Shown one piece after another: positions 15,000 through 24,336 of a stretch of DNA of 38,042 nucleotides (its first letter is position 1; each line of letters starts with the position of its first letter). Source of the stretch: an uncultured Clostridia bacterium (GTDB taxonomy: Bacteria; Bacillota; Clostridia; Peptostreptococcales; Anaerovoracaceae); the NCBI GenBank assembly GCA_947302715.1, contig CAMYVY010000021.1, positions 1-38,042 on the forward strand. Direction: 5' to 3'. The notes under the pieces were generated by a model. That model saw nothing but the letters and a program-made list of their open reading frames with translations. It searched no databases and had not been told where the DNA came from. The position numbers were made by a program, and so were the translations under genes.

Positions 15000-16409
15000 C
15001 TATTTTGCAGAAAGATATTCATCTATAGCCTTTGCAGCAACCTTACCGGCACCCATGGCAGAGATTACCGTTGCTGCTCCCGTAACCGCGTCACCACCTG
15101 CATAAACGGCATCTCTGGATGTAAGTCCATCCTCATTAACTATGATTCCGCCATGCTTATTCACTTCCAATCCCTCGGTTGTATCCTTGATGAGCGGGTT
15201 CGGTGAAGTACCTATTGACATTACAACAGCGTCTACATCAAGTACATATTCGCTTCCTTCAATTGGAACCGGACGGCGTCTTCCCTTTTCGTCGGGTTCG
15301 CCAAGTTCCATTTTCTGAATATTGATTCCCTTGACAAAGCCGTTCTTAGGATCCATGCGATCATCAGGATTTTCGTATCCGAGAATCTCCACGGGATTCC
15401 TAAGGATGTGGAAGTCAACACCCTCTTCTATAGCATGCTCAACCTCTTCCGCTCTTGCCGGAAGTTCTTCCATGGATCTTCTGTAAACCAGGTATACGTG
15501 ATCGGCACCTAATCTTAGAGCTGTTCTTGCAGCGTCCATAGCTACGTTTCCGCCGCCTACAACTGCAACCTTTCCGCCCTTCATGATAGGTGTATCATTC
15601 ACGTCCCTATAGGCCTTCATGAGATTGCTTCTTGTTAGGAATTCATTCGCGGAATAAACGCCCTTGAGGCTCTCACCGGGTATGTTCATGAAGTTTGGAA
15701 GACCGGCACCGGAACCCACGAATACAGCTTCATAGCCCATATCAAAGAGTTCGTCTATCGTAAGCGTCTTTCCGATTACCACATTGGTCTCAACATCGAC
15801 TCCGAGTTCCTTCAGGCCTTCGACTTCCTTTGCCACTATTGCTTTTGGCAGTCTGAATTCCGGAATTCCATAAACAAGTACGCCACCTGCAGTATGAAGA
15901 GCTTCGAAAATTGATACCTTGTATCCCTTCTTAGCAAGATCTCCTGCGCAGGTAAGTCCCGATGGACCGGCACCAACTATTGCTACCTTATGGCCATTTG
16001 AAGGAGGTGCAACCGCTGCTTCCTTTACGTTCTCGTTATGCCAGTCGGCAACAAATCTTTCAAGTCGGCCTATTCCTACAGGTTCAAACTTGATACCAAC
16101 AGTGCATTTTGATTCACACTGGGTTTCCTGCGGGCATACTCTTCCGCAAACCGCAGGAAGTGATGAATCCTGACTGATTATCTGATATGCACCTTCATAG
16201 TCTTTTTCTTTTATCTTTGAAATAAATTCCGGAATGCTGATATTAACCGGGCATCCGGCAACACAAGGTCTATTCTTGCAGTTCAGGCATCTCTCTGCCT
16301 CTGCAACCGCTGTTTCTTCCGTATATCCGAGAGCTACTTCGTTGAAATTTCTCGCCCTTTCCTTGGCATCTTGAGTGGGCATCTCATGTTTATTCGGTAT
16401 AATAGCCAT
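15000..16409 (-). CDS. nfnB: NfnB: FAD/[4Fe-4S] large subunit of NADH-dependent ferredoxin:NADP+ oxidoreductase
   Basis: 469 aa, in the glutamate synthase small-subunit (GltD) superfamily. Two cysteine clusters in the first 110 residues (CLNCKNRPCVAGCPV and VCGRVCPQETQCESKC) bind two [4Fe-4S] centres. Then come an FAD fold (VAIVGAGPSGLTCAG) and an NADPH fold (VAVVGGGNVAMDAARTALRLGA), ending with VYAGGDAVTGAATVISAMGAGK. It is usually annotated gltA, but the adjacent NfnA gene and lack of a GltB subunit point to the electron-bifurcating NfnAB complex, which couples NADH and reduced ferredoxin to NADPH formation in the cytoplasm. Only 11 bp separate it from nfnA. Confidence 0.9.
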   Translation of the reverse strand: MAIIPNKHEMPTQDAKERARNFNEVALGYTEETAVAEAERCLNCKNRPCVAGCPVNISIPEFISKIKEKDYEGAYQIISQDSSLPAVCGRVCPQETQCESKCTVGIKFEPVGIGRLERFVADWHNENVKEAAVAPPSNGHKVAIVGAGPSGLTCAGDLAKKGYKVSIFEALHTAGGVLVYGIPEFRLPKAIVAKEVEGLKELGVDVETNVVIGKTLTIDELFDMGYEAVFVGSGAGLPNFMNIPGESLKGVYSANEFLTRSNLMKAYRDVNDTPIMKGGKVAVVGGGNVAMDAARTALRLGADHVYLVYRRSMEELPARAEEVEHAIEEGVDFHILRNPVEILGYENPDDRMDPKNGFVKGINIQKMELGEPDEKGRRRPVPIEGSEYVLDVDAVVMSIGTSPNPLIKDTTEGLEVNKHGGIIVNEDGLTSRDAVYAGGDAVTGAATVISAMGAGKVAAKAIDEYLSAK

Positions 16410-16420
16410 TTTACGCCTCC

Positions 16421-17272
16421 TTACTCTGCATCTTTGAACAGATTGCAGGCTTCATCGTATGCATGTCTTTCAAAGTCCGCATACATTCTGCCCCTACTCA
16501 TTGCTTCATCGAAATCGATTTCATATCCATCGAAGTCAGGTCCGTCCACGCAGGCGAACTTGGTAACTCTCTTACCATCTTGATTGAGTGTGAGACGGCA
16601 TCCGCCACACATTCCCGTTCCGTCAATCATTATCGGGTTCATGCTTACGTCAACAGGAATATTAAACGGTTTTGCTGTTGCAACAACAAACTTCATCATG
16701 ATCAATGGTCCGATAGTAATTATCTTATCGAAGGTTTCACCAGCTTCAAGCATCTCCTTAAGAGGAACCGTTACATTACCTTCTCTTCCGTATGTACCGT
16801 CATCTGTCATAAGTATGACTTTATCAGAACAGGCATTGAATTCGTCTTCGAGTATTACTATATCCTTGCTCTTAAAGCCGATGATACTTGTAACTTCAAC
16901 CCCTATTCTGTGGAATTCCTGAGCTACAGGCATAGCAATTGCGCAGCCCACGCCGCCGCCAACGATGCAAACCTTCTTGACGCCACTGGTATCGGTGGGT
17001 TTACCAAGTGGTCCAACAAAGTCCTGAATATAGTCTCCGGCCATTTTGTGGTTAAGTTTTTCCGTTGTTCCGCCTACAATTTGGAAAATAATCTTTACGG
17101 TTCCCTCCTCCGGATTCGTACCCGCTACGGTAAGCGGAATACGCTCTCCGTCCTCGTCAACGCGGAGGATTATGAATTGTCCCGGCTGAGCTTTTTTTGC
17201 TACCAAGGGCGCTTCAATTTCCAGTTGCGTGACAGTAGGATTGAGTGGCTCTCTTCTTACGACTTTGTACAT
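16421..17272 (-). CDS. nfnA: NfnA: FAD/[2Fe-2S] small subunit of NADH-dependent ferredoxin:NADP+ oxidoreductase
   Basis: 283 aa from the ATG at 17272, where MYKVVRREPLNPTVTQLEI matches the family start and AGGAG lies about ten bases upstream. A longer open frame to 17398 would add 42 hydrophobic residues read from the promoter region and is not used. Contains FAD-binding QPGQFIILRVDEDGERIPLTVA, the NAD-binding GGGVGCAIAMPVAQ, and a C-terminal [2Fe-2S] site with cysteines in GTGMCGGCRLTL and FACVDGPDFDG. Related to dihydroorotate dehydrogenase electron-transfer subunit PyrK. Pairs with NfnB. Confidence 0.92.
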   Translation of the reverse strand: MYKVVRREPLNPTVTQLEIEAPLVAKKAQPGQFIILRVDEDGERIPLTVAGTNPEEGTVKIIFQIVGGTTEKLNHKMAGDYIQDFVGPLGKPTDTSGVKKVCIVGGGVGCAIAMPVAQEFHRIGVEVTSIIGFKSKDIVILEDEFNACSDKVILMTDDGTYGREGNVTVPLKEMLEAGETFDKIITIGPLIMMKFVVATAKPFNIPVDVSMNPIMIDGTGMCGGCRLTLNQDGKRVTKFACVDGPDFDGYEIDFDEAMSRGRMYADFERHAYDEACNLFKDAE

Positions 17273-17327
17273 CTCTTTATCTCTCCTGTCTTTTTTCATT
17301 AAATAGAGTGAAAAAATTAACAATATA

Positions 17328-17356
17328 ACTATACAATAAAAACGAATTATATGCAA
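17328..17356 (-). promoter_or_regulatory. Possible nfnAB promoter
   Basis: TATAGT (17328-17333) with a weak TTGCAT (17351-17356) 17 bp upstream on the minus strand, in a very AT-rich gap between holA and nfnA. A second TATAAT lies just upstream within the same stretch. Confidence 0.4.
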
Positions 17357-17381
17357 ATACTTTAATATAAATGCATACTTA

Positions 17382-18416
17382 TTAAAGCCTTGCGACAAAC
17401 ATTTCCAGTGCCAGTACAGGTCTTAAAAGTCCCATCTTTATATTCCTGTCTATTTCATATGCATATTCCAAGGATTCACGCAGCTTATTCTTGGTGTATC
17501 TCATGGAAAACGGTTTAAGCACTCGGAGTCTTGCCTCCTTTATGTCGAGCTTTTCCGCAATTAGTCTATCCGGAACCCTATCCTCTGCGAGCGCTTTGAT
17601 GGAATACATCAATTCATATTGGCTTACTATCATTGCAACAAGGAGACTGACATCCGATTTATCCGAAGCGATATTATGTATGAGTTGAAACGCTCTATCC
17701 TTTTTTCCCTCTGATAAGCTGTTCATGAGCTCGAAAATAAAGGTTTCAATATCGCTTTCAACGGTATTTTTAACAGTTTCTCTTCTCAGCACTCCGTCTT
17801 CGGTAAGTGCAATCATCTTCGTGATGTCATTTGAGAAAGTAAATAGATCGTAGTCGCTTTCTTTATTGTAGTATCCGGTCTCTTCGATCAGGTAATCCAT
17901 GATGTCCGGAGAAACCATAATTTTATGCGATTTAAAGCGTTTATTCACAAAGGATATGAGTTCCTTTTTATCGAGCTGGTCGAAGTCATATATTTTTCCG
18001 TGCTTTATTATGGCCTTAGGAAGCTTCCTCTTTCTATCCACGGAATCCTGAATAAAAATAAGTTTCGTGGTTTCCGGGATTTTGGCCAGATAGTCGATAA
18101 ATCTGTCGAGTTCGGAGGATTGGGTTGTGAAAATCTTGGAATCCCTGACTACAACGATCTTCTTTTCGGATAGAAGAGGAAGAGTCTCGCAGTTTTCTAT
18201 AATTTGCGAAAACCCGGGATCCTCGTCCAATACCGTTAAATCCAATACCTTCGATGCAGGTTCTACATACTTCCCGATAATTTGCTTAATAGCCCAATCA
18301 ACCAAAAACTGCTCTTTTCCGCACAGCAAAAGAACCGAAGGCAGGCTTCCGTCTTTTATGTCCTTCTGTATGGTCTTGAAAGCGTGTTCCACTTTTTTGC
18401 TGTAATTACCGTACAT
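17382..18416 (-). CDS. holA: DNA polymerase III delta subunit
   Basis: 344 aa from the ATG at 18416; a GTG directly before it is the alternative. Clamp-loader subunit that opens the sliding clamp. The N-terminal region has the HolA pattern VLLLCGKEQFLVDWAIKQI, followed by TLPLLSEKKIVVVRDSKIF; the C-terminal collar helices contain DVSLLVAMIVSQYELMYSIKAL and end ALEMFVARL. The start overlaps the comEC stop by 11 bp, so translation is probably coupled; comEC-holA pairing is common in Firmicutes. Confidence 0.93.
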   Translation of the reverse strand: MYGNYSKKVEHAFKTIQKDIKDGSLPSVLLLCGKEQFLVDWAIKQIIGKYVEPASKVLDLTVLDEDPGFSQIIENCETLPLLSEKKIVVVRDSKIFTTQSSELDRFIDYLAKIPETTKLIFIQDSVDRKRKLPKAIIKHGKIYDFDQLDKKELISFVNKRFKSHKIMVSPDIMDYLIEETGYYNKESDYDLFTFSNDITKMIALTEDGVLRRETVKNTVESDIETFIFELMNSLSEGKKDRAFQLIHNIASDKSDVSLLVAMIVSQYELMYSIKALAEDRVPDRLIAEKLDIKEARLRVLKPFSMRYTKNKLRESLEYAYEIDRNIKMGLLRPVLALEMFVARL

Positions 18417-20772
18417 CACTTTTCATATAATACCTGTCGAATTTGGAGGTTTTGTTAGTACAAACGATATAACCGGAATCGTCTTTGATAATTCCGATAG
18501 CGCCGTCAATATCGGTTCTATAAACAATTATACCTAAGTCATTCAATTTTTCAATTACCTCATTTGATGGATGACCATACGAATTGTTCTTGCCGACGGA
18601 TATGACAGCCACCTTGGGCGAAGTTCTTTCAAGGAATTCCGTTGAAGAGCTGAACCTGCTTCCGTGATGAGCTATTTTAAGAATATCGCATTTAAGTTTA
18701 TTCGTTCCGCGGTATTCCTCCATCAAGGCCCTTTCTCCCGGTTCCGTAATATCACCGGTTATGAGGGTTCTTATTCCATTATCAAAGACCATGAATACTC
18801 TGCTGTAAAAATTCTCATCGCTGCTATCTTCGTTTCCGGGAATCGGCCAAAGAACTTCGATATATCTTTCATCGTCAAGGGCTATCCTGTTTCCCGAATT
18901 CCCCCAAGTAAGAACTTCCTTTACATCGAATACCTCGCTCAGCTCCTCTATCCCCTTAAAATGATCCATATGCTCATGCGTTGACAGCGCAAGGTCTATA
19001 TCGCTATTCCCGTTTTTTAGAAGGTATGGCTTTAGAATTTTCTTTCCGACATTATAATTATGCCTTCCTCCCCCATCTATCAATATGTCTTCATCTCCCC
19101 AATCAAGATGGATGGCGTCGCCTTGTCCAACGTCGATAAATACTTGGGAAGCTTTGTCGAATGGGCTTCTTCCCCAAAATGAGAATAAAGTAGCAAGTAG
19201 AATTATTACTACATGCACCATCAAGGAAGCCTTCCTCGATTCTTCCTTTCTTTCTATGAAAATCATTCGGGTTTCCGACGAGAGATAAATAATTATGAGC
19301 ATATAGAACGCCGTAATACCAAGCCCGGGGGATTTAACATCGCTTGAGAAAAGACCTTCTTGATATATTAAGCCATCAAGCCAAATCATGAGCTCTCCCA
19401 TTCCGGAAAGTATCCTTCCAACCGGAAACAGTCTCATAAAGCCGAGTACGCCAATAGGAACATAAAGCGATGCCAGGGAAACAGTAATCACGTTGGCTAC
19501 TATGCTTACAGGCGAAAAGGAATTGTATGTCCTCATCATATACAAAAGGAGGAACCCCTGAATAGCAACCGTAAGGGCGAATTTATTTGGGATTTTCCCT
19601 CTAAGTCTCGGCGCAATTATGCTGATTGCATATGCCGAAAAGAATGACATCTGAAAGCCCACAGCGAAAATGAGGAATGGTCTGAAAATTAGCATTACGA
19701 GATTTATCAAGGAAACCGAACTAAGCATGTCATACCTTCTATTCACGATTTCCGAAAGCAGTTTCAAGTATACCAAGGCTATTGCTCTCGTAATCGAAGG
19801 TGTCCAAAGCGTCATTGTTCCATAGATAAAGAGAAAGAGAACGAAGAACGTCTTAAAGAAAATATCAAGAACCAAGGATTTCCCGAATAAATGGTCAACT
19901 GCTGTCTTAATCCTCTTGTAGGTAAGATAGATTATTCCTATATGAAGGCCGCTTGCAGCAAGGATGTGTGCGGTATTGTTTCCTTGAAAGCTTTCATATA
20001 CCTCCTCGTCCATTTCGCCGGTATCTCCAAAAAGTATTCCCCTTGCAAAGGCTTTGCTCTCGTTTGACTCATCTTCAAAAATCCTGTCGAGAAAGTCCTC
20101 CCTCCTTCTCAGTATGCTTTTCTTTATTTCATAAAACCTGTTTTCGCTTCTTTGTATCTCGGATTCATCCATGCCCTTCCCGGTTATCCGTCCGCTGAGG
20201 TAGATTCCCTTTCCGTAAAGATAATATCTATAATCAAACGTATTAGGATTTGAAGGTGGTTCCGGAAGTTCTAATTCATTAATCAGATTAGCTCTTATTA
20301 CGCTTCCAATTAAATCAATGCCATCGCCAATTGAAGAATCCGTATACCAGTAAATGATAGTGCCCTCTCCTTCCGTCTTACAGGTAAGCCTGTATCCATA
20401 GTCCTTTTCCTCTATGTATTCCACAATTGCTTCAGTGAGTTCGTCGTTTTGATTTTTGTTTTCATCGAGTCCTACTATATGCATATAATTAAAGAACATC
20501 GTTATGAGTCCAAAGAAATATATAACTATAAAAAATTTGTTTATTTCCAAGATGCGTATAGCGACAAATACTATTATTACACATAAGGTCAGGATACTTA
20601 TTGGACTAAGTGCGTTCCCCGAGAGCTCCAAAGTATTTGGCTTTAAGAAGCAATCTATCAGAACGCCCGCCATCCACACACCAAGAGTAAAGAAGAGAGC
20701 CATCAAAAATGCCCTCCTCCTTTCAAGGACGTGACCTAAGGGTTTTAAAGCTCTTTCTCTATTTTGGGGCAT
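18406..20772 (-). CDS. comEC: ComEC/Rec2 DNA internalisation protein
   Basis: 788 aa from the ATG at 20772, preceded by GGAGG with seven-base spacing; the open frame extends 21 codons further upstream but without such a site. Polytopic membrane protein: two or three N-terminal helices, a soluble OB-like region, then the competence core from about NNTAHILAASGLHIGIIYL with many transmembrane segments, and a C-terminal metallo-beta-lactamase domain (FIDVGQGDAIHLDW, STHEHMDHFKG, KIAHHGSRFSSS). In competent bacteria it forms the channel for single-stranded DNA uptake. No other com genes are in the window. Confidence 0.93.
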   Translation of the reverse strand: MPQNRERALKPLGHVLERRRAFLMALFFTLGVWMAGVLIDCFLKPNTLELSGNALSPISILTLCVIIVFVAIRILEINKFFIVIYFFGLITMFFNYMHIVGLDENKNQNDELTEAIVEYIEEKDYGYRLTCKTEGEGTIIYWYTDSSIGDGIDLIGSVIRANLINELELPEPPSNPNTFDYRYYLYGKGIYLSGRITGKGMDESEIQRSENRFYEIKKSILRRREDFLDRIFEDESNESKAFARGILFGDTGEMDEEVYESFQGNNTAHILAASGLHIGIIYLTYKRIKTAVDHLFGKSLVLDIFFKTFFVLFLFIYGTMTLWTPSITRAIALVYLKLLSEIVNRRYDMLSSVSLINLVMLIFRPFLIFAVGFQMSFFSAYAISIIAPRLRGKIPNKFALTVAIQGFLLLYMMRTYNSFSPVSIVANVITVSLASLYVPIGVLGFMRLFPVGRILSGMGELMIWLDGLIYQEGLFSSDVKSPGLGITAFYMLIIIYLSSETRMIFIERKEESRKASLMVHVVIILLATLFSFWGRSPFDKASQVFIDVGQGDAIHLDWGDEDILIDGGGRHNYNVGKKILKPYLLKNGNSDIDLALSTHEHMDHFKGIEELSEVFDVKEVLTWGNSGNRIALDDERYIEVLWPIPGNEDSSDENFYSRVFMVFDNGIRTLITGDITEPGERALMEEYRGTNKLKCDILKIAHHGSRFSSSTEFLERTSPKVAVISVGKNNSYGHPSNEVIEKLNDLGIIVYRTDIDGAIGIIKDDSGYIVCTNKTSKFDRYYMKSDVR

Positions 20773-20825
20773 AATAAAACCTCCGCACCGAAATGCCGAG
20801 GTCACATTCATATCCACCCTTGATA

Positions 20826-20854
20826 AATATACCATATTATTACATTTCTTACAA
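20826..20854 (-). promoter_or_regulatory. Promoter of comEC-holA
   Basis: TTGTAA (20849-20854) and TATATT (20826-20831) with a 17-bp spacer on the minus strand, start near 20819, about 47 nt before the chosen comEC ATG. It starts downstream of the longer reading frame's first codon at 20835, which supports the shorter ComEC start. Confidence 0.5.
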
Positions 20855-20898
20855 TATCCTTACCATTTTCTCTTCTTCTACACCTTGGCAAGCTAATG

Positions 20899-20907
20899 TG
20901 TTATAAT
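20899..20907 (+). promoter_or_regulatory. Extended -10 promoter of the class A PBP
   Basis: TGTTATAAT: perfect TATAAT (20902-20907) with a TGn extension. No good -35 at 17 bp. Start near 20914, about 40 nt before the ATG, with AGGGAAAGGA as ribosome site. Confidence 0.55.
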
Positions 20908-20952
20908 ATATTAGTATTATTATGCTTTCATTTAGGGAAAGGATTTCATTGA

Positions 20953-23900
20953 ATGATGGAAGAAAACAATAATATGAATACAGGACGTTCGACACGTGTT
21001 GTTACGGCAGAGGAATTGGCCAAGCTAAAAGCCTCTACAAGTAATAGCGTTTCCCATGCCCATGACAATACGTCTTCCACCGAGAGACCTTCTTCCGGTT
21101 ATGTTACCCTTGCAGAGCGAAGGGCACAGAAAGAAGGCTATCGCAGACCGAATTATGAGTCTTATTCCGTTGCAAGCGAACCGGAAGTAAACCATGCTAC
21201 CCGTTCCAGACGCTCCAGAAGAGGAGAATCGGTAAGACCTGTCTCCCCTTCCACTCCGGAAACGGTTCGAAGAACCGATGCGGTCTCAGAAACGGTCTCC
21301 CAGGATGTCAATTCTCAATCGGGAAGAAAAACCAAGAAAAAGAAAAAGGGTCGCAAGTTCGTCTGGGTTAAGCGAATTTTTCTTGTTTTGCTTGCCCTAA
21401 TTCTTGTTGGAATTCTTGCCGCATGTGCCTTTGTTTACGGAATAATCAAGGACACACCCCCTATCGATCCTCAGACAATTTACGATTCACTGGAAGAAAC
21501 CACCAAGATGTACGATGCCAACGGCAACGAAATAGATACTATCTACCTGGGATTTAACCGTGAGCTCGCGGATGTAAATGATATGCCGGAGAATCTTTTG
21601 GATGCAGTTATCGCCCTTGAAGATAAAACCTTTAGAACCCACCACGGTTTTAACTTTATCCGTATTTTTGGCGCAATAAGGGATGCTCTCCTAAGTGGCG
21701 GCCAGATAAGCGGAACCAGTACCATCACTCAACAGCTCGCAAGAAATATATATCTTCAAGATACGCGATTTGAACACAATTATACGAGAAAGATTCAAGA
21801 AGCTTATTATGCTCTCAGAATAGAAAAAGAGCTATCAAAGGACGAAATAATCGGAGCCTATCTTAATACCATCAACCTGGGTTATGGCTCCTATGGTGTT
21901 GAAACAGCATCACAAAACTATTTCGGAAAACATGTAAGCGAGCTCACATTGGCAGAATGCGCTGCTTTGGCTGCCCTTCCCCAGATGCCTACCTCATATG
22001 CACTCATCGTCTTCGAGGAAGGTGGAACGGCGGCAGCATATCCCGATACCGCACTTAAAGAAACAACCGACGGTGTATATATCGCAAATGATGCCAGCAA
22101 AGAAAGACGAGAGCTTTGTCTGGATCTGATGCTTGAACAGGAGCTAATTACGCAGGCTGAACATGATGAGGCCATGAGCGTCTCTTTGATGGACATGCTG
22201 AATCCTGATTTCGAGTCCTCTGACAGCAATGCGGCCTACTTCGCCGACTACTGTATTTCCGAGGTAATGCAGGATCTGATTGACGAAAAAGGTATGGATG
22301 AGGATACGGCATTTAGAACCGTATATCAGGGCGGACTCAGAATTTATTCGACCTTGGATCCGCAAGCTCAGTCCGTCATAAGGGAGGAATTTGCAAATCC
22401 GTACAACTATCCATGGGTTGAACCGACATATGACTACAACGGAAACATCATAGACGAAAATGGTTATGTCAAGCTCTATGACTATGATAATTTCTTTGAT
22501 TCCGAAGGAAACTTCATACTCGGACCCGAAGAATATGAATTTGGTTCCGACGGAAGCCTGATCATATACTACGGAAACAACCTAAATATTTATACAACCG
22601 AGGTATCGGAGGGTACCGACTATAGTTTGGAATTCAAAACGATGTTCTACTATGACGAGGACTATACCTTCTATACGATTAACGGTGGTTACATCAATAT
22701 TCCGAGAACCTATAAATCAATCAACGCTGAAAACGACCTAATCATATCTTCGGAATTCATGAATAGCCCTGACTATGAGGGTTACTTCGTAAAGGGTGAA
22801 GATGGCATCCTTAAGATAACTCCAAAAGCCTATTCCTTGAATCCAAAATCAATTCAGCCACAGGTCGCTATGACCATAGTGGAAAACAGCACAGGTCACA
22901 TCAAGGCGATGGTCGGCGGAAGAAACACATCCGGCCGTATGATTTATAACAGAGCAACAGCGCTAAGACAACCCGGTTCTTCCATTAAGCCCCTGGGTGT
23001 TTATTCTGCAGCTCTTCAGCAAAGCGTTGAAGAATGCAATGCCGGATATACACATGAATTCCACGACTACGGCATAGATAAGCAAGGCGCTACTCTGTAC
23101 GGCAGCTATCTGACTGCAGGGTCCATCGTCCTTGACGAAAAGATGACTGTTGACGGAGAGGATTGGCCAAAGAATTTCTCAAATTCCTATTCCGGATTGC
23201 AGACATTGAGATCTGCCATGAGGGAATCCATAAATACTTGCGCCGTCAAGATTTGGTATCAGGTTGGTGCCGCATATTCACTGCAGAATGTTAAGAATTT
23301 CGGAATAACCACCTTGGTGGAAGAAGGCGCATATAACGATGTCAATCCTGCAGCCCTCGCCCTCGGCGGACTTACCCAGGGCGTGAACACCTTGGAAATG
23401 GCGAGCGCATATACGGTATTCCCAAATAACGGCGTAAGATATGACACATGCTCCTATACCAAGGTTCTCGATACCGAGGGTAACGTCATTCTTGATAATT
23501 CCTCACCTGAGGAGCATCAGGTTCTCGATCCAGGTGTTGCCTGGATTATGGCAGACATGCTTCATGACGTAGTTGAATCCGGTACAGCAACCAACGCCTA
23601 TGTACCTGACACCTTTGTTGGAGGAAAGACCGGAACCACATCGGATGAAAAGGATGTTTGGTTCGACGGATTTACGACAAATTATACCGCATCTCTATGG
23701 ATAGGAAGCGACGTGGCGATAGATCTCTCCGATAACAGTACCGTTGCAACCGTGCTATGGGGAAAGATAATGAGGCAAATCGATGGTGCATATCTCGGAT
23801 ACAGAGCGGAGGCACCGTATAACGTCATTTATACCAACGGCGAATACTATGTTGATGGAACCGAAAAGGGTACTATCTCCGCCTCTTCCATTAAGAAGTC

Positions 23901-24336
23901 AGTAACGCTCTGTTCAGATACCGGACTTTTGGCTACGCCGGAATGTACCAAGGTTACGACCAGAGAATACAATGCATATGACGGAAGCTATACTCCACCT
24001 AACTATTATTGCTACCTCCACAATTCCGATCCAAATACTTATCCTGTCGGAAGCGAGAACGAGGCTAAGCTAAAAGAGGCCGAGGAAAAGAGAAAACAGG
24101 AGGAAGAGGAAAAGAAGAAAAAGGAAGAGGAAGAGCGACTTCGTCAGGAGCAAGAGCAGCAACAACAAGAACAGCAAGGACAAGAAGGAACTCCGGGCGA
24201 GACTGAAGTACCTGGCGAAAACGAAACTCCAGGTGAAACAGAAACTCCGAGTGAAACCGAAACTCCGAGCGAAACGGAAGACCCGTGGGTAAACCCGCCT
24301 CCCGAGGAATATACCGAACCGACGGAAGAGGGTTAG
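20953..24336 (+). CDS. Class A penicillin-binding protein (transglycosylase/transpeptidase)
   Basis: 1127 aa, long for a PBP1A. A cytoplasmic Ser/Arg-rich tail (1-135) ends in a KKKKKGRK stretch, then one membrane anchor (about 140-164). The GT51 glycosyltransferase domain has EDKTFRTHHG (catalytic Glu223) and GTSTITQQLARNIYL. The transpeptidase has the nucleophile motif SSIK (Ser676, Lys679), SIN in RESINTCAVKIW, and KTGTT at 892-896. A roughly 150-residue acidic, Tyr/Asn-rich insertion (about 475-630) separates the two. The C-terminus after about residue 1030 is low-complexity: E/K/Q-rich, then degenerate PGETE/PSETE repeats. Polymerises and cross-links peptidoglycan outside the membrane. 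The last codons (TEEG, TAG) lie inside the left arm of the palindrome. Stand-alone gene with its own promoter. Confidence 0.95.
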   Translation: MMEENNNMNTGRSTRVVTAEELAKLKASTSNSVSHAHDNTSSTERPSSGYVTLAERRAQKEGYRRPNYESYSVASEPEVNHATRSRRSRRGESVRPVSPSTPETVRRTDAVSETVSQDVNSQSGRKTKKKKKGRKFVWVKRIFLVLLALILVGILAACAFVYGIIKDTPPIDPQTIYDSLEETTKMYDANGNEIDTIYLGFNRELADVNDMPENLLDAVIALEDKTFRTHHGFNFIRIFGAIRDALLSGGQISGTSTITQQLARNIYLQDTRFEHNYTRKIQEAYYALRIEKELSKDEIIGAYLNTINLGYGSYGVETASQNYFGKHVSELTLAECAALAALPQMPTSYALIVFEEGGTAAAYPDTALKETTDGVYIANDASKERRELCLDLMLEQELITQAEHDEAMSVSLMDMLNPDFESSDSNAAYFADYCISEVMQDLIDEKGMDEDTAFRTVYQGGLRIYSTLDPQAQSVIREEFANPYNYPWVEPTYDYNGNIIDENGYVKLYDYDNFFDSEGNFILGPEEYEFGSDGSLIIYYGNNLNIYTTEVSEGTDYSLEFKTMFYYDEDYTFYTINGGYINIPRTYKSINAENDLIISSEFMNSPDYEGYFVKGEDGILKITPKAYSLNPKSIQPQVAMTIVENSTGHIKAMVGGRNTSGRMIYNRATALRQPGSSIKPLGVYSAALQQSVEECNAGYTHEFHDYGIDKQGATLYGSYLTAGSIVLDEKMTVDGEDWPKNFSNSYSGLQTLRSAMRESINTCAVKIWYQVGAAYSLQNVKNFGITTLVEEGAYNDVNPAALALGGLTQGVNTLEMASAYTVFPNNGVRYDTCSYTKVLDTEGNVILDNSSPEEHQVLDPGVAWIMADMLHDVVESGTATNAYVPDTFVGGKTGTTSDEKDVWFDGFTTNYTASLWIGSDVAIDLSDNSTVATVLWGKIMRQIDGAYLGYRAEAPYNVIYTNGEYYVDGTEKGTISASSIKKSVTLCSDTGLLATPECTKVTTREYNAYDGSYTPPNYYCYLHNSDPNTYPVGSENEAKLKEAEEKRKQEEEEKKKKEEEERLRQEQEQQQQEQQGQEGTPGETEVPGENETPGETETPSETETPSETEDPWVNPPPEEYTEPTEEG

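Noticed and set aside
15000..16409. True glutamate synthase small subunit (gltD)
   Set aside because: No large subunit gene is present and nfnA is directly upstream, which fits NfnAB better.
17273..17398. 42-residue hydrophobic N-terminal extension (signal anchor) of NfnA
   Set aside because: It lies over the likely promoter and lacks a ribosome site; the cytoplasmic NfnA family starts at MYKVVRREPL, which does have one.
20773..20835. Longer ComEC start at 20835
   Set aside because: The predicted transcription start falls downstream of it, and the internal ATG at 20772 has a well-spaced GGAGG.
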